Of a stretch of DNA of 64,000 nt, positions 9,194-19,319 are shown in pieces (position 1 is the stretch's first letter; each line of letters starts with the position of its first letter). The DNA is from Pigmentiphaga kullae (GTDB taxonomy: Bacteria; Pseudomonadota; Gammaproteobacteria; Burkholderiales; Burkholderiaceae_B), in contig NZ_SGXC01000002.1 in the NCBI RefSeq assembly GCF_004216695.1, positions 248,001 to 312,000 of the forward strand, in the 5' to 3' direction. A program made the translations under genes and the position numbers. The notes under the pieces were generated by a model, which did not search any database, was not told the DNA's origin, and saw nothing but the letters and a program-made list of their open reading frames with translations.

Positions 9194-10055
9194 GATGGGG
9201 TGGGGATGGGGGCCTGGCCTGCGGCATGCGCAGCGCGCGCCAGGCAAGCTTCAGCCACTCGGTTTTCTTCAGGACCGGGCGGGCCCGGAAGACGTCGTAC
9301 CCGCCGGTTTCGATGCGTTCCAGGATGCGCAGTCCACCCTGGACGACCAGGCGCAGTTCCCAGCCGATGCGGCCCGGCAGGGCCCGCGCCAGCGGTGCCC
9401 CGGAGTGTAGCAGCGCCCGGGCCCGCGCGACCTCGAAGGCCATCAGCGCGCGCCATGCAGGCGAGCAGTTGCCCGCCGCGATGTCGGCCTCGGTCACGCC
9501 ATGGCGCGCGAGGTCCTCCTGAGGAATATAGACCCGGAGCTTGTCCCGGTCCACGGCTACGTCCTGCCAGAAGTTGGTCAGTTGCAGCCCGGTGCAGATC
9601 GCGTCCGACCAGGCCAGGTTGCGCGGCGTGGCGGCTTCGTACAGGTGCAGCATCAGTTCGCCCACGGGATCGGCCGAGCGGTGGCAGTAGTCCCGCAGGG
9701 CCGAAAAGTCCGCGTAGCGCTTGACGGCCACATCCTGGGCGAAGGCCGACAGCAGGCGCCGGAAGGGGGCGAGCGGCAGGCGGTGCCGGGCGACGGTGGC
9801 CGCCAGCGGGACGAAGATGTCGGCCAGTTCGTCCGGCGGGGCCGGTTGCGCGTGGGCGCCTTTCTCGATCCAGTCCAGCCCTGCGCCGAAGCGCGCCAGA
9901 GCGGCCAGGCGTTCCTGGTCGGACGCGTCCCCCTCGTCCGCGATGTCGTCGGCGGCGCGCGCGTAGCGGTAGATGTCCAGCACCGCCGTCCGCAGGCGTG
10001 GGGGCAGCAGCAGCGAAGCGACGGGGAAGTTTTCGTAGTGACCGGCGGCGGACAT
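9183..10055 (-). CDS. hpnC: Hydroxysqualene synthase HpnC
   Basis: The 290-residue squalene/phytoene synthase family member converts presqualene diphosphate to hydroxysqualene. ADDIADEGD and NFWQDVAVDRDK are its two Asp-rich motifs. It is first in the hpnCDE operon. The ATG at 10055 lies only 4 bp from the end of the inverted-repeat element at 10060-10327, and no Shine-Dalgarno sequence is visible in the intervening bases. The element therefore forms the gene's 5' leader or promoter. Confidence 0.94.
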   Translation of the reverse strand: MSAAGHYENFPVASLLLPPRLRTAVLDIYRYARAADDIADEGDASDQERLAALARFGAGLDWIEKGAHAQPAPPDELADIFVPLAATVARHRLPLAPFRRLLSAFAQDVAVKRYADFSALRDYCHRSADPVGELMLHLYEAATPRNLAWSDAICTGLQLTNFWQDVAVDRDKLRVYIPQEDLARHGVTEADIAAGNCSPAWRALMAFEVARARALLHSGAPLARALPGRIGWELRLVVQGGLRILERIETGGYDVFRARPVLKKTEWLKLAWRALRMPQARPPSPPHHDA

Positions 10056-10059
10056 GGCT

Positions 10060-10090
10060 AGGGTCTGTTCACACTAAAAGGAGGCTCGCA
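10060..10090 (+). repeat. Left terminal inverted repeat (31 bp)
   Basis: This is the exact reverse complement of 10297-10327. It ends 4 bp before the hpnC start codon. Confidence 0.95.
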
Positions 10091-10189
10091 CAGGCCGGGA
10101 ATGGGCCGGCAGGCTAGGCGCAAGCGCCGCGGCGTGGTTGATCCACGCAAGGTGCTTGCAACAACGCCTGCCGGCCCATTCCCGGCCTG
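10091..10189. repeat. Internal 24-bp perfect inverted repeat pair
   Basis: Arms at 10091-10114 and 10166-10189 are perfect reverse complements (arm begins CAGGCCGGGAATGGG), separated by 51 bp. The left arm abuts the terminal repeat directly, so the element can fold into a compound cruciform. Confidence 0.92.
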
Positions 10190-10296
10190 CCCGTAGGGTG
10201 CCCACCCAAAGGCACCCCTGACTGCGTTGCGAATGCTCGTCGTGGTCCCGCCACGACTGCGCTTCGCGCCTTGCCAGGCGCGCCTCTGGGTGGGCA

Positions 10297-10327
10297 TGCG
10301 AGCCTCCTTTTAGTGTGAACAGACCCT
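10297..10327 (-). repeat. Right terminal inverted repeat (31 bp)
   Basis: This is the exact reverse complement of 10060-10090. The flanking bases on the two sides do not form an obvious direct duplication. Confidence 0.95.
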
Positions 10328-10465
10328 GGACCTCGGAATTCCGGCGCCGATGATACCGGTTCGCCGCGACGGCGGCGTGGACAGGGATGTCCTGCGCGTC
10401 TCGCGCTCAAGGGCTACACTTTCTCTTTGCCATCCCGGCGCGCCACGCCGGTCCTCTTCCGCGCC

Positions 10466-11569
10466 ATGCCCCGTCCCATCTTCGCCCGCATTTCACGCCA
10501 CGCGCTTTCCCACAACCTGGATGCCGTCCGCCGCCGGCTCGATGCCGCGCGCGGCCAGGGCGGCACGGCCAGGATCTGGGCCGTCATCAAGGCCAACGCC
10601 TACGGCCATGGCATCGAACGCGCCGTGGCCGGATTCGCGCGGGCCGACGGCCTGGCCATGCTGGACCTTGCCGAGGCCGTACGCTGCCGCGAAGCTGGGT
10701 GGACCGGGCCCATCCTGCTCCTGGAAGGCATTTTCGAGGCGGCCGACCTGGACGCGGTCGGCCGGTACGGCCTGACCACGGCCGTGCATCATCCGGACCA
10801 GCTGGCGCTGCTGCGCCAGTCCCGGATGCCGCGCCCCGTGGACGTCTTCCTCAAGCTCAACAGCGGCATGAACCGCCTGGGCTTTGCCCCGGACGCCTAT
10901 GCCGGCGCGCATGCTGAACTGGCGGCCCTGCAGGCGGCCGGCAGGCTGGGCCAGGTCGGCCACATGACCCATTTCTCCACGGCCGATACGGCAGAGGGAA
11001 TCTCCGCCCAGCTGGAGGTGTTCCGCCGCGCCACGGCCGGCCTGCCCGGGCCGGTCAGCCTGTGCAACTCGGCGGCCAGCCTGCGCTACCCGGAAGTGGC
11101 GGGGGACTGGGCGCGGCCCGGCATCGCGCTCTATGGCGCCACCCCCTTCGCCGACGAAAGCGCGGCCTCGCTGGGGCTCTTGCCGGCCATGGCGCTGAAA
11201 TCGCGCATCATCGGCACCCAGGCGCTGCGCGCCGGCGATGCCGTCGGCTATGGCGGCATGTACCGGGCCGAGGGCCCGATGCGCGTAGGCGTGGTCGCGT
11301 GCGGCTATGCCGACGGCTATCCGCGCCATGCCCCCACCGGCACGCCGGTGGTCGTGGCCGGCGTGCGCACCCGGCTGCTGGGGCGCGTCTCCATGGACAT
11401 GCTGGCGGTCGACCTGCAGCCCGTGCCGCAGGCGCAGGCCGGCGCGCCGGTCACGTTGTGGGGCGACGAGGGATTGTCGGTGGACGACGTGGCCACGGCC
11501 GCCGGCACCATCGGCTACGAGCTGCTGTGCGCGGTCGCCCCGCGCGTGCCCATGCATTTCGAGGAGTGA
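10466..11569 (+). CDS. alr: Alanine racemase
   Basis: The 367-residue PLP enzyme interconverts L- and D-alanine for peptidoglycan. Lys42 in AVIKANAYGHG is the PLP lysine. The second catalytic residue is the Tyr in the VGYGGMYRA stretch. SMDMLAVDL and ELLCAVAPRVP are further family motifs. The ATG at 10466 gives the standard N-terminus; an earlier ATG would add 13 unconserved residues. radA starts 2 bp after the stop. Confidence 0.96.
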   Translation: MPRPIFARISRHALSHNLDAVRRRLDAARGQGGTARIWAVIKANAYGHGIERAVAGFARADGLAMLDLAEAVRCREAGWTGPILLLEGIFEAADLDAVGRYGLTTAVHHPDQLALLRQSRMPRPVDVFLKLNSGMNRLGFAPDAYAGAHAELAALQAAGRLGQVGHMTHFSTADTAEGISAQLEVFRRATAGLPGPVSLCNSAASLRYPEVAGDWARPGIALYGATPFADESAASLGLLPAMALKSRIIGTQALRAGDAVGYGGMYRAEGPMRVGVVACGYADGYPRHAPTGTPVVVAGVRTRLLGRVSMDMLAVDLQPVPQAQAGAPVTLWGDEGLSVDDVATAAGTIGYELLCAVAPRVPMHFEE

Positions 11570-11571
11570 CC

Positions 11572-12939
11572 ATGGCCAAGGCCAAGACCGTCTACGTCTG
11601 CGCCGAGTGCGGCGGCACCGCGCCCAAGTGGCAGGGCAAGTGCCCCCATTGCGGCGGCTGGAACACGCTGGAGGAAACTGTGGCGGCGGCCAGCACCGGC
11701 GCCGCGGCCGGGCACCGCTACGCGCCGCTGGCGGGCAGTACGCCGGTGCGCAAGCTGGCCGAGATCGAGGCGCGCGAGATGCCGCGCTTTCCCACCGGCA
11801 TCGACGAATTCGACCGCGTGCTGGGCGGCGGCATGGTGGCCGGCGCGGTGGTGCTGATCGGCGGCGACCCGGGCATAGGCAAGTCGACGCTGCTATTGCA
11901 GGCGCTGGCCTCGCTGTCGGCCAGCCGCCGGGTCCTGTACGTGACGGGCGAGGAGTCCGGCGACCAGGTGGCGCTGCGGGCGCGCCGGCTGGGGCTGGAT
12001 ACCGGCAACGTCGACCTGCTGGCCGAGATCCGCCTGGAAGCCATCCAGGCGGCGCTGGCGGAAAACACGCCCGAAGTGGCCGTGATCGACTCCATCCAGA
12101 CGCTGTATTCCGAGCAGCTCAACTCGGCGCCCGGCTCGGTGGCCCAGGTGCGCGAGTGCGCGGCCCAGCTCACGCGCACGGCCAAGCAGACCGGTGTGAC
12201 CATCGTCATGATCGGCCACGTCACTAAGGAAGGGGCGTTGGCCGGGCCCCGCGTGCTCGAGCACATCGTCGACACCGTGCTGTACTTCGAAGGCGACACC
12301 CACTCGTCCTTCCGGCTGGTGCGCGCCTTCAAGAACCGTTTCGGCGCGGTCAACGAACTGGGCGTCTTCGCGATGACCGATCGCGGCCTGAAAGGGGTCG
12401 CCAATCCGTCCGCGCTGTTCCTGTCCCAGCATCAGCAGCAGGTGTCCGGCTCGTGCGTCATGGTCACGCAGGAAGGCACCCGTCCGCTGCTGGTCGAGAT
12501 CCAGGCCCTGGTGGACTCGGCCAACGCGCCCAATCCGCGCCGCCTGTCGGTGGGGCTGGAGGGCAACCGGCTGGCCATGCTGCTGGCGGTGCTGCACCGG
12601 CACGCAGGCACCGCGGCCTTCGACCAGGACGTCTTCGTCAATGCCGTGGGCGGTGTCCGTATCACCGAGCCCGCGGCCGACCTGCCGGTGCTGCTGGCCA
12701 TCGTGTCCTCCATGCGCAACCGGCCCCTGCCGCGCGGCCTGGTGGCCTTCGGGGAAGTGGGCCTGGCCGGGGAAATCCGCCCGGCGCCGCGCGGCCAGGA
12801 GCGCCTGCGCGAAGCGGCCAAGCTGGGCTTCAGCGTGGCGCTGATTCCCAAGGCCAACGCCCCGCGCCAGCCCATCGAGGGCATGGAAGTCTGGGCCGTG
12901 GACCGGCTGGACGAAGCGCTGGACCGGCTGCGAGGCTAG
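11572..12939 (+). CDS. radA: DNA repair protein RadA (Sms)
   Basis: The 455-residue protein helps process recombination intermediates as a DnaB-like branch-migration ATPase. An N-terminal zinc finger (CAECGG and CPHCGG) is followed by Walker A GGDPGIGKST near residue 99, the RadA motif KNRFGAVNE near residue 253, and a C-terminal Lon-protease-like domain without proteolytic activity. It follows alr with a 2-bp gap, so the two are likely cotranscribed. Confidence 0.96.
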   Translation: MAKAKTVYVCAECGGTAPKWQGKCPHCGGWNTLEETVAAASTGAAAGHRYAPLAGSTPVRKLAEIEAREMPRFPTGIDEFDRVLGGGMVAGAVVLIGGDPGIGKSTLLLQALASLSASRRVLYVTGEESGDQVALRARRLGLDTGNVDLLAEIRLEAIQAALAENTPEVAVIDSIQTLYSEQLNSAPGSVAQVRECAAQLTRTAKQTGVTIVMIGHVTKEGALAGPRVLEHIVDTVLYFEGDTHSSFRLVRAFKNRFGAVNELGVFAMTDRGLKGVANPSALFLSQHQQQVSGSCVMVTQEGTRPLLVEIQALVDSANAPNPRRLSVGLEGNRLAMLLAVLHRHAGTAAFDQDVFVNAVGGVRITEPAADLPVLLAIVSSMRNRPLPRGLVAFGEVGLAGEIRPAPRGQERLREAAKLGFSVALIPKANAPRQPIEGMEVWAVDRLDEALDRLRG

Positions 12940-12984
12940 CCGCCGGGTGGTATAACCTTCTATCCCCCTGCGCAATGTAGGGGG

Positions 12985-13012
12985 ATTGAAACCGTTCGAA
13001 TCGACCTCACAT
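12985..13012 (+). promoter_or_regulatory. Possible sigma-32 promoter of clpB
   Basis: ATTGAAA (12985-12991) resembles the sigma-32 -35 element (CTTGAAA). A 13-bp spacer leads to CCTCACAT (13005-13012), a fair match to the -10 CCCCATNT. The location, 47 bp before the clpB start, suits a heat-shock gene. A small hairpin (TCCCCCT 12963-12969 with AGGGGGA 12979-12985) abuts it. Confidence 0.4.
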
Positions 13013-13058
13013 CCAAGGTATCCGGGCCCGGCGCCCCCACTCATTGGCGTGAAAAACA

Positions 13059-15650
<2,592 letters not shown>

Positions 15651-15664
15651 TCGCTCGACCCTCG

Positions 15665-15696
15665 AGCGCCGCGCCGGTTCGCCGGTGCGGCGCTTT
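15665..15696 (+). terminator. Rho-independent terminator of clpB
   Basis: A 13-bp GC-rich stem (15665-15677 with 15682-15694, one G-T pair) is closed by a TTCG tetraloop and followed by a short TTT. Confidence 0.8.
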
Positions 15697-15713
15697 GCTG
15701 GGCGGGCGTCGAT

Positions 15714-15743
15714 TTGACATGTAAGTTTTTTATTTGCTATAGT
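15714..15743 (+). promoter_or_regulatory. Sigma-70 promoter of tRNA-Gly
   Basis: A perfect TTGACA (15714-15719) and TATAGT (15738-15743) are spaced 18 bp apart, about 50 bp upstream of the tRNA gene. The stretch between the clpB terminator and the tRNA is AT-rich. Confidence 0.8.
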
Positions 15744-15745
15744 TC

Positions 15746-15776
15746 TTTTCTCGCGGCAAAAAACGCAGCGAGAAAA
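15746..15776 (+). repeat. Inverted repeat in tRNA-Gly leader
   Basis: TTTTCTCGC (15746-15754) and GCGAGAAAA (15768-15776) form a 9-bp hairpin in the 5' leader of the pre-tRNA, between promoter and mature tRNA. Confidence 0.6.
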
Positions 15777-15793
15777 AGAAAAGCAGTAAAAAC

Positions 15794-15869
15794 GCGGGAA
15801 TAGCTCAGTTGGTAGAGCGCAACCTTGCCAAGGTTGAGGTCGCGAGTTCGAGACTCGTTTCCCGCTCCA
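15794..15869 (+). tRNA. glyT: tRNA-Gly (GCC anticodon)
   Basis: A 76-nt cloverleaf with acceptor stem GCGGGAA/TTCCCGC, D-arm AGCTCAGTTGGTAGAGC, anticodon loop CTTGCCA (anticodon GCC), T-arm GAGTTCGAGACTC and encoded CCA. Its 3' end is the integration target of the adjacent ICE, and the tRNA stays intact because the element restores the 3' end. Confidence 0.97.
15852..15869 (+). other. attL core of the ICE (3' end of tRNA-Gly)
   Basis: The clc/PAGI-2 family of ICEs recombines within the last 18 bp of tRNA-Gly, which here reads GACTCGTTTCCCGCTCCA. The integrase gene lies about 230 bp inside, as usual. The matching attR copy must be beyond the window. Confidence 0.75.
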
Positions 15870-15916
15870 AGTTTTGATCTACAGACTTCCACTGACGTCT
15901 GTAAGTCATTGAAATT

Positions 15917-15937
15917 AGGGGCTTCGGCCCCTTTTTT
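15917..15937 (+). terminator. Rho-independent terminator downstream of tRNA-Gly
   Basis: AGGGGC, TTCG loop and GCCCCT are followed by six T. It lies inside the ICE end. A further inverted repeat, ACAGAC (15881-15886) with GTCTGT (15897-15902), sits between it and attL and could be an integrase or accessory-factor arm site. Confidence 0.8.
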
Positions 15938-16068
15938 CATTCCAGCCAAAGCCACGGAAATCCACCGACAGCCAGCGTTTTTGAGGCCAAAATTGAGGCC
16001 AGAGAATGCGGGTGGTGCCGGTTCCGGGTTGTTGCTGGGGTTGGATCGGGATGACCAGCAGCATTGAG

Positions 16069-16088
16069 CCTAAGTCTCACGACTTAGG
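16069..16088 (+). promoter_or_regulatory. Hairpin covering the integrase ribosome binding site
   Basis: CCTAAGTC (16069-16076), TCAC loop and GACTTAGG (16081-16088) form a perfect 8-bp stem. The Shine-Dalgarno TAGGAG (16085-16090) overlaps its 3' arm. Folding would hide the ribosome binding site. As DNA, the same palindrome could be an operator. Confidence 0.55.
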
Positions 16089-16097
16089 AGTTTGATG

Positions 16098-18029
16098 ATG
16101 GCACTCTCTGATCTGACCGTGCGGCAAGCCAAGGCCGCCAAGAAAACCTACAGCATCCCCGATACCGATGGCCTCGGCCTGGTGGTCGCCCCCACCGGCG
16201 GCAAATCGTGGCACCTGCGCTACTACTGGCTCGGCAAGCAAAAACGCATATCCCTGGGCAACTATCCCGAGATCGGCCTGCGCGAAGCCCGCACCTTGCG
16301 CGACGAAGCCAGGGCGCTCCTGGCCCAAGGCATCAACCCCCACACCGACCGCAAGCAGAAACGGCATGCGGTCAAGCTGGCCTCGGACTACACATTCAAG
16401 GCAGTCTTCGATGCTTGGGTCGAGCACCGCGCCAAGGAACTCAAGGAAGGCCGGAACAGCACACTGTCGCAGATCAAGCGGATCTTCGAGAAAGACGTGC
16501 TGCCCAGCCTCAAGCAGATGTCGATCTATGACATTCGCAGGCCGCAACTCCTGGGCGTCCTGGCGCGGATCGAGAAGCGCGAGGCCTTCACCACTGCCGA
16601 AAAGGTCCGGACCTGGCTGGGGCAGCTATTCCGCTATGCGCTCGTCATCGTCGAGGGCATGGAGGCCAATCCGGCCACGGACCTGGACGTAGTGGCCGAG
16701 CCCAAGCCCGCGGTGACCCATAACCCCTACCTGCACCTGCCCGAGCTTCCCGAGTTCCTCCAGAAGCTCAGGCTCTACAACCCGCGCGGCTGGCAAACCC
16801 AGCTCGGTATCCGCCTGCTGTTCTTGACCGGCGTGCGCACCGGCGAACTGCGGCTGGCGACCCCGGATCAGTTCGACCTCGACCGTGGGCTTTGGATCAT
16901 CCCCCCGCAGATCGTCAAGCAGCTTCAGGACGAGATGCGCAAAGCGGGGAAGCGGCCGCAGGACGTACCGCCCTACATCGTGCCGCTGTCCCTTCAGGCC
17001 ATCGAGATCGTGCGCTACCTCCTGGGGGTGATGCGGCCCGCCCAGCGCCACCTGCTGACGCACCGCAGCGAACTCAAGAAGCGCATCAGCGAGAACACGC
17101 TCAACGCCGCCTTGAAGCGGATGGGCTACGAGGACAAACTGACCGGCCACGGTATTCGTGGAACCATCTCGACGGCACTCAACGAGATCGGCTATCCCAA
17201 GATTTGGGTGGACGCGCAGCTTTCGCATTCCGACCCAAACAAGGTGAGTTCGGCCTACAACCACGCCAAGTACGTGGAACCGCGCCGCCGGATGATGCAG
17301 GACTGGGCCGACCGCCTCGACTTGCTCGAACAGGGCCAAGTCGAAGCGGCCAGCGCGCACCTCACTATCCACATCGAGGGCGTACCGGCCATGGCGGAGG
17401 AGGACAAGCCCGACGCCATCGTTGCAGCTTCCTCTGCGCCTCCCGTTCCGCCGGTGGTGGCCACCCCCATCGTCGTGACGCCGAACGAAGGGGGCATCAC
17501 CTTCCAACGGTTGTCGCAGGTGCCGCCATCCCCGACTCATGCGCCAGAACCCGAGGTGTCGGCCATCCAGCGCGAGCGCGAGGAAATGCTGGCCATCTAC
17601 GAATCGCCGAGCAGTCTGCCGGTGCCCCTGTTCGGCAAGTTGGCTGGAAAGTCCAAGGACCAGATCAACCGCGAGTTGAAGGCGGGCAAGCTGCTCTCCA
17701 TCAGCCTGGGCAACCGGGGGCAGCGAGTTCCCGATTGGCAACTGGTGCCGCTCAAACACAAGCTGGCCCAGGTGCTCATGCGCCAGTACCCCCAGGCGGA
17801 TTCATGGGAGCTTTACCGCATGCTGACCCAGCCACATCCCGACCTGGGTGACCGCGCGGCCATCGACATCGTGACGCCAAGCAATCTGGGCATGGTGGTA
17901 CAGATCATCGCAGGCAGCGAGCCACATGCGAATGCTCCCGAGGTCGTACCGCCGCGGCCTATCTCCGAAGAGGTGCGCCAGAGTGTTCGCCGGCTGATGG
18001 AGAGCGCTGTCGCCTTGGACGGCGCATAG
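16098..18029 (+). CDS. int: Tyrosine integrase of clc/PAGI-2-type ICE, with C-terminal ParS-like domain
   Basis: The 643-residue integrase excises and inserts the ICE at tRNA-Gly. An N-terminal DUF4102/P4-integrase arm-binding domain is followed by a core-binding domain and a catalytic domain with Arg246 (GVRTGELRL), the HGIRGT box near 350, the second His in QLSHSDP near 375 and the Tyr nucleophile near 387 (SSAYNH). Like IntB13 it is about 220 residues longer than P4 integrases. The extra part has a Pro-rich linker and then, at about 507-605, a domain homologous to the antitoxin at 54276. The ATG at 16098 is 7 bp after TAGGAG; 16095 is an alternative. Confidence 0.95.
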   Translation: MALSDLTVRQAKAAKKTYSIPDTDGLGLVVAPTGGKSWHLRYYWLGKQKRISLGNYPEIGLREARTLRDEARALLAQGINPHTDRKQKRHAVKLASDYTFKAVFDAWVEHRAKELKEGRNSTLSQIKRIFEKDVLPSLKQMSIYDIRRPQLLGVLARIEKREAFTTAEKVRTWLGQLFRYALVIVEGMEANPATDLDVVAEPKPAVTHNPYLHLPELPEFLQKLRLYNPRGWQTQLGIRLLFLTGVRTGELRLATPDQFDLDRGLWIIPPQIVKQLQDEMRKAGKRPQDVPPYIVPLSLQAIEIVRYLLGVMRPAQRHLLTHRSELKKRISENTLNAALKRMGYEDKLTGHGIRGTISTALNEIGYPKIWVDAQLSHSDPNKVSSAYNHAKYVEPRRRMMQDWADRLDLLEQGQVEAASAHLTIHIEGVPAMAEEDKPDAIVAASSAPPVPPVVATPIVVTPNEGGITFQRLSQVPPSPTHAPEPEVSAIQREREEMLAIYESPSSLPVPLFGKLAGKSKDQINRELKAGKLLSISLGNRGQRVPDWQLVPLKHKLAQVLMRQYPQADSWELYRMLTQPHPDLGDRAAIDIVTPSNLGMVVQIIAGSEPHANAPEVVPPRPISEEVRQSVRRLMESAVALDGA

Positions 18030-18041
18030 GGTTACAGCCCT

Positions 18042-18065
18042 CGCGGGGGCCTTACGGCCCCCGCG
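18042..18065 (+). terminator. Terminator-like hairpin after integrase
   Basis: A perfect 10-bp stem (CGCGGGGGCC/GGCCCCCGCG) with TTAC loop lies 13 bp after the integrase stop. There is no T-run. Confidence 0.55.
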
Positions 18066-18228
18066 CTACATCTGCACCGCCTGCATGAGTTCGCTCAGCA
18101 CGCTGTGCGGGAGCGAAGGACACGGCGCCGGTATGCGCCGTCGAGAAATCGAGCAGACGATCATGCATGTCCAGCAGATCGCCGGACGCCTGGCGTCTGC
18201 ACATCAGGGAACGCTCAGCGCGGGCGCG

Positions 18229-18885
18229 CTATCGGGTATTCGATTGGACTGCACTATCCTTGGCTACCTGCATCGCTCTGCGCTCGAACCGCTCAGAAAC
18301 CGCGTTAGTTCGTCCTTTGAGGCGCTGCAGATGAGTCACGACCTCGTAGGGCCCCTCGGCCAGCGGCCGGGCGGTGATCCCCCATGCATCAGCGCGCTCG
18401 ATGCGCGATTGCGCGGTGATCCCGACACCATAGCCAGCGCCGACCCATAGCGCCAACATGTCGAACGAGGTCACATGCTGGACGCTCTGCCGGCTTAAAG
18501 ACGGGAGGGATGACAGCCGCTGATCCAGTAGTGAGCAGCTTTCTGCCGGCCAGCGAAACACGGGGTAGTCCAAAAGTTCGGCGATCGTAAGCTTTGTCTG
18601 GGCGAGCAAGGGGGACCACAATGGCATGGCAACAGCGATGTTCTCGATCCACAAGGGTTGGCTTTTCAGAGACGGAGCGCTTACGGCCCGAAGCGACATT
18701 CCTGCGTCGTAACGACCTTCATCAATGCCCGTCACCAGGTCGTCACTTGATGTCTCAAAGAACGCGATAGTGATTTCCGGCTCTTCCGCGCGTTGCAGGG
18801 CGAGAAGCGAGGAGAAGCATGAGGATGGCACCCCAGGTGCTATCGCAAGCCTGAGATGGGGAAACTGGCTGGTGGCATCATGCAT
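18229..18885 (-). CDS. Truncated LysR-type protein: effector-binding domain only
   Basis: The product aligns by eye with the C-terminal two thirds of the LysR at 19320 (RAEEPEI, LLAQTKLTIAEL, SFDMLALWVGAGYGVGI, then a Lys/Arg-rich end). It has no winged helix-turn-helix. The in-frame region upstream of the ATG at 18885 shows no LysR similarity and runs into the XRE gene on the other strand. It is probably a decayed regulator, although a free effector-binding domain is possible. Similar LysR/XRE pairs occur next to ICE integrases. Confidence 0.6.
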   Translation of the reverse strand: MHDATSQFPHLRLAIAPGVPSSCFSSLLALQRAEEPEITIAFFETSSDDLVTGIDEGRYDAGMSLRAVSAPSLKSQPLWIENIAVAMPLWSPLLAQTKLTIAELLDYPVFRWPAESCSLLDQRLSSLPSLSRQSVQHVTSFDMLALWVGAGYGVGITAQSRIERADAWGITARPLAEGPYEVVTHLQRLKGRTNAVSERFERRAMQVAKDSAVQSNTR

Positions 18886-18946
18886 GCGAGCCCCCAAAAA
18901 GTGTTCTGGCCGAGTAGGTGAACTTGCATCGTGGTCAAGAGTGAAG

Positions 18947-18975
18947 TTTAACGCCGTTATCTTTAACGTGGTTAA
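18947..18975 (+). promoter_or_regulatory. Two palindromic operator candidates upstream of XRE gene
   Basis: TAACGCCGTTA (18949-18959) and TTAACGTGGTTAA (18963-18975) are two related palindromes with centres 15 bp apart, ending 29 bp before the XRE start codon. Dual palindromes so placed are typical of autorepressor operators. Confidence 0.55.
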
Positions 18976-19004
18976 TTTTGGCAGATTGTTTGACGCTTCT
19001 GCTA

Positions 19005-19298
19005 ATGCAGAAATCAACCATTCAGCCAGGCCGTCCTTCTGGCACAACAACGTATGAATCCGCAGCGGCGACAGCTTTCGGACAGGCCGTGCGCGCTGCG
19101 CGCGTCGCACAAGGAGTCGCGCAAGACGAGTTCGCATCTCGGGCAGGCATTTCGCGCTCGCACATGGGCAAGATCGAGCGTGGAGAGCACGTGCCCACGC
19201 TGCCCCTCATACTGAAAATTTCAGTAGCACTTGGGATAAGCGCGGCTGAATTGATGGCGGCCACCGAGCGCAATCTTCGTGCCGAAACCGATCTTTGA
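19005..19298 (+). CDS. XRE-family helix-turn-helix regulator
   Basis: A 97-residue protein made almost entirely of one HTH_3 domain: FGQAVRAARVAQGVAQDEFA, SRAGISRSHMGKIERGEHVP and LKISVALGISAAELM. The ATG at 19005 is preferred to one at 18978, which lies next to the operator-like palindromes. It probably represses its own promoter and perhaps integrase-proximal ICE functions. It converges with the lysR gene at 19320. Confidence 0.85.
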   Translation: MQKSTIQPGRPSGTTTYESAAATAFGQAVRAARVAQGVAQDEFASRAGISRSHMGKIERGEHVPTLPLILKISVALGISAAELMAATERNLRAETDL

Positions 19299-19319
19299 GG
19301 GTGTCTGCCAGCGGGGCCT

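Larger units (their letters stand above)
10060..10327. mobile_element. 268-bp MITE-like element of nested inverted repeats
   Basis: The element is bounded by a perfect 31-bp terminal inverted repeat (10060-10090 and 10297-10327, outer end AGGGTCTGTTCACACTAAAA). Just inside lies a perfect 24-bp inverted repeat (10091-10114 with 10166-10189). A 9-bp pair (GCCCACCCA 10200-10208 with 10287-10295) and a short hairpin (GTCGTGG 10239-10245 with CCACGAC 10251-10257) fill the right part. No transposase gene is present and no clear target duplication is seen. It looks like a non-autonomous insertion mobilised in trans, perhaps by an IS5-like transposase. Confidence 0.7.

Noticed and set aside
15737-15955. 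Minus-strand 72-codon frame across the tRNA (contains NESRTRDLNLGK)
   Set aside because: This is the antisense translation of tRNA-Gly, a well-known spurious protein in annotation. The tRNA explains the sequence.
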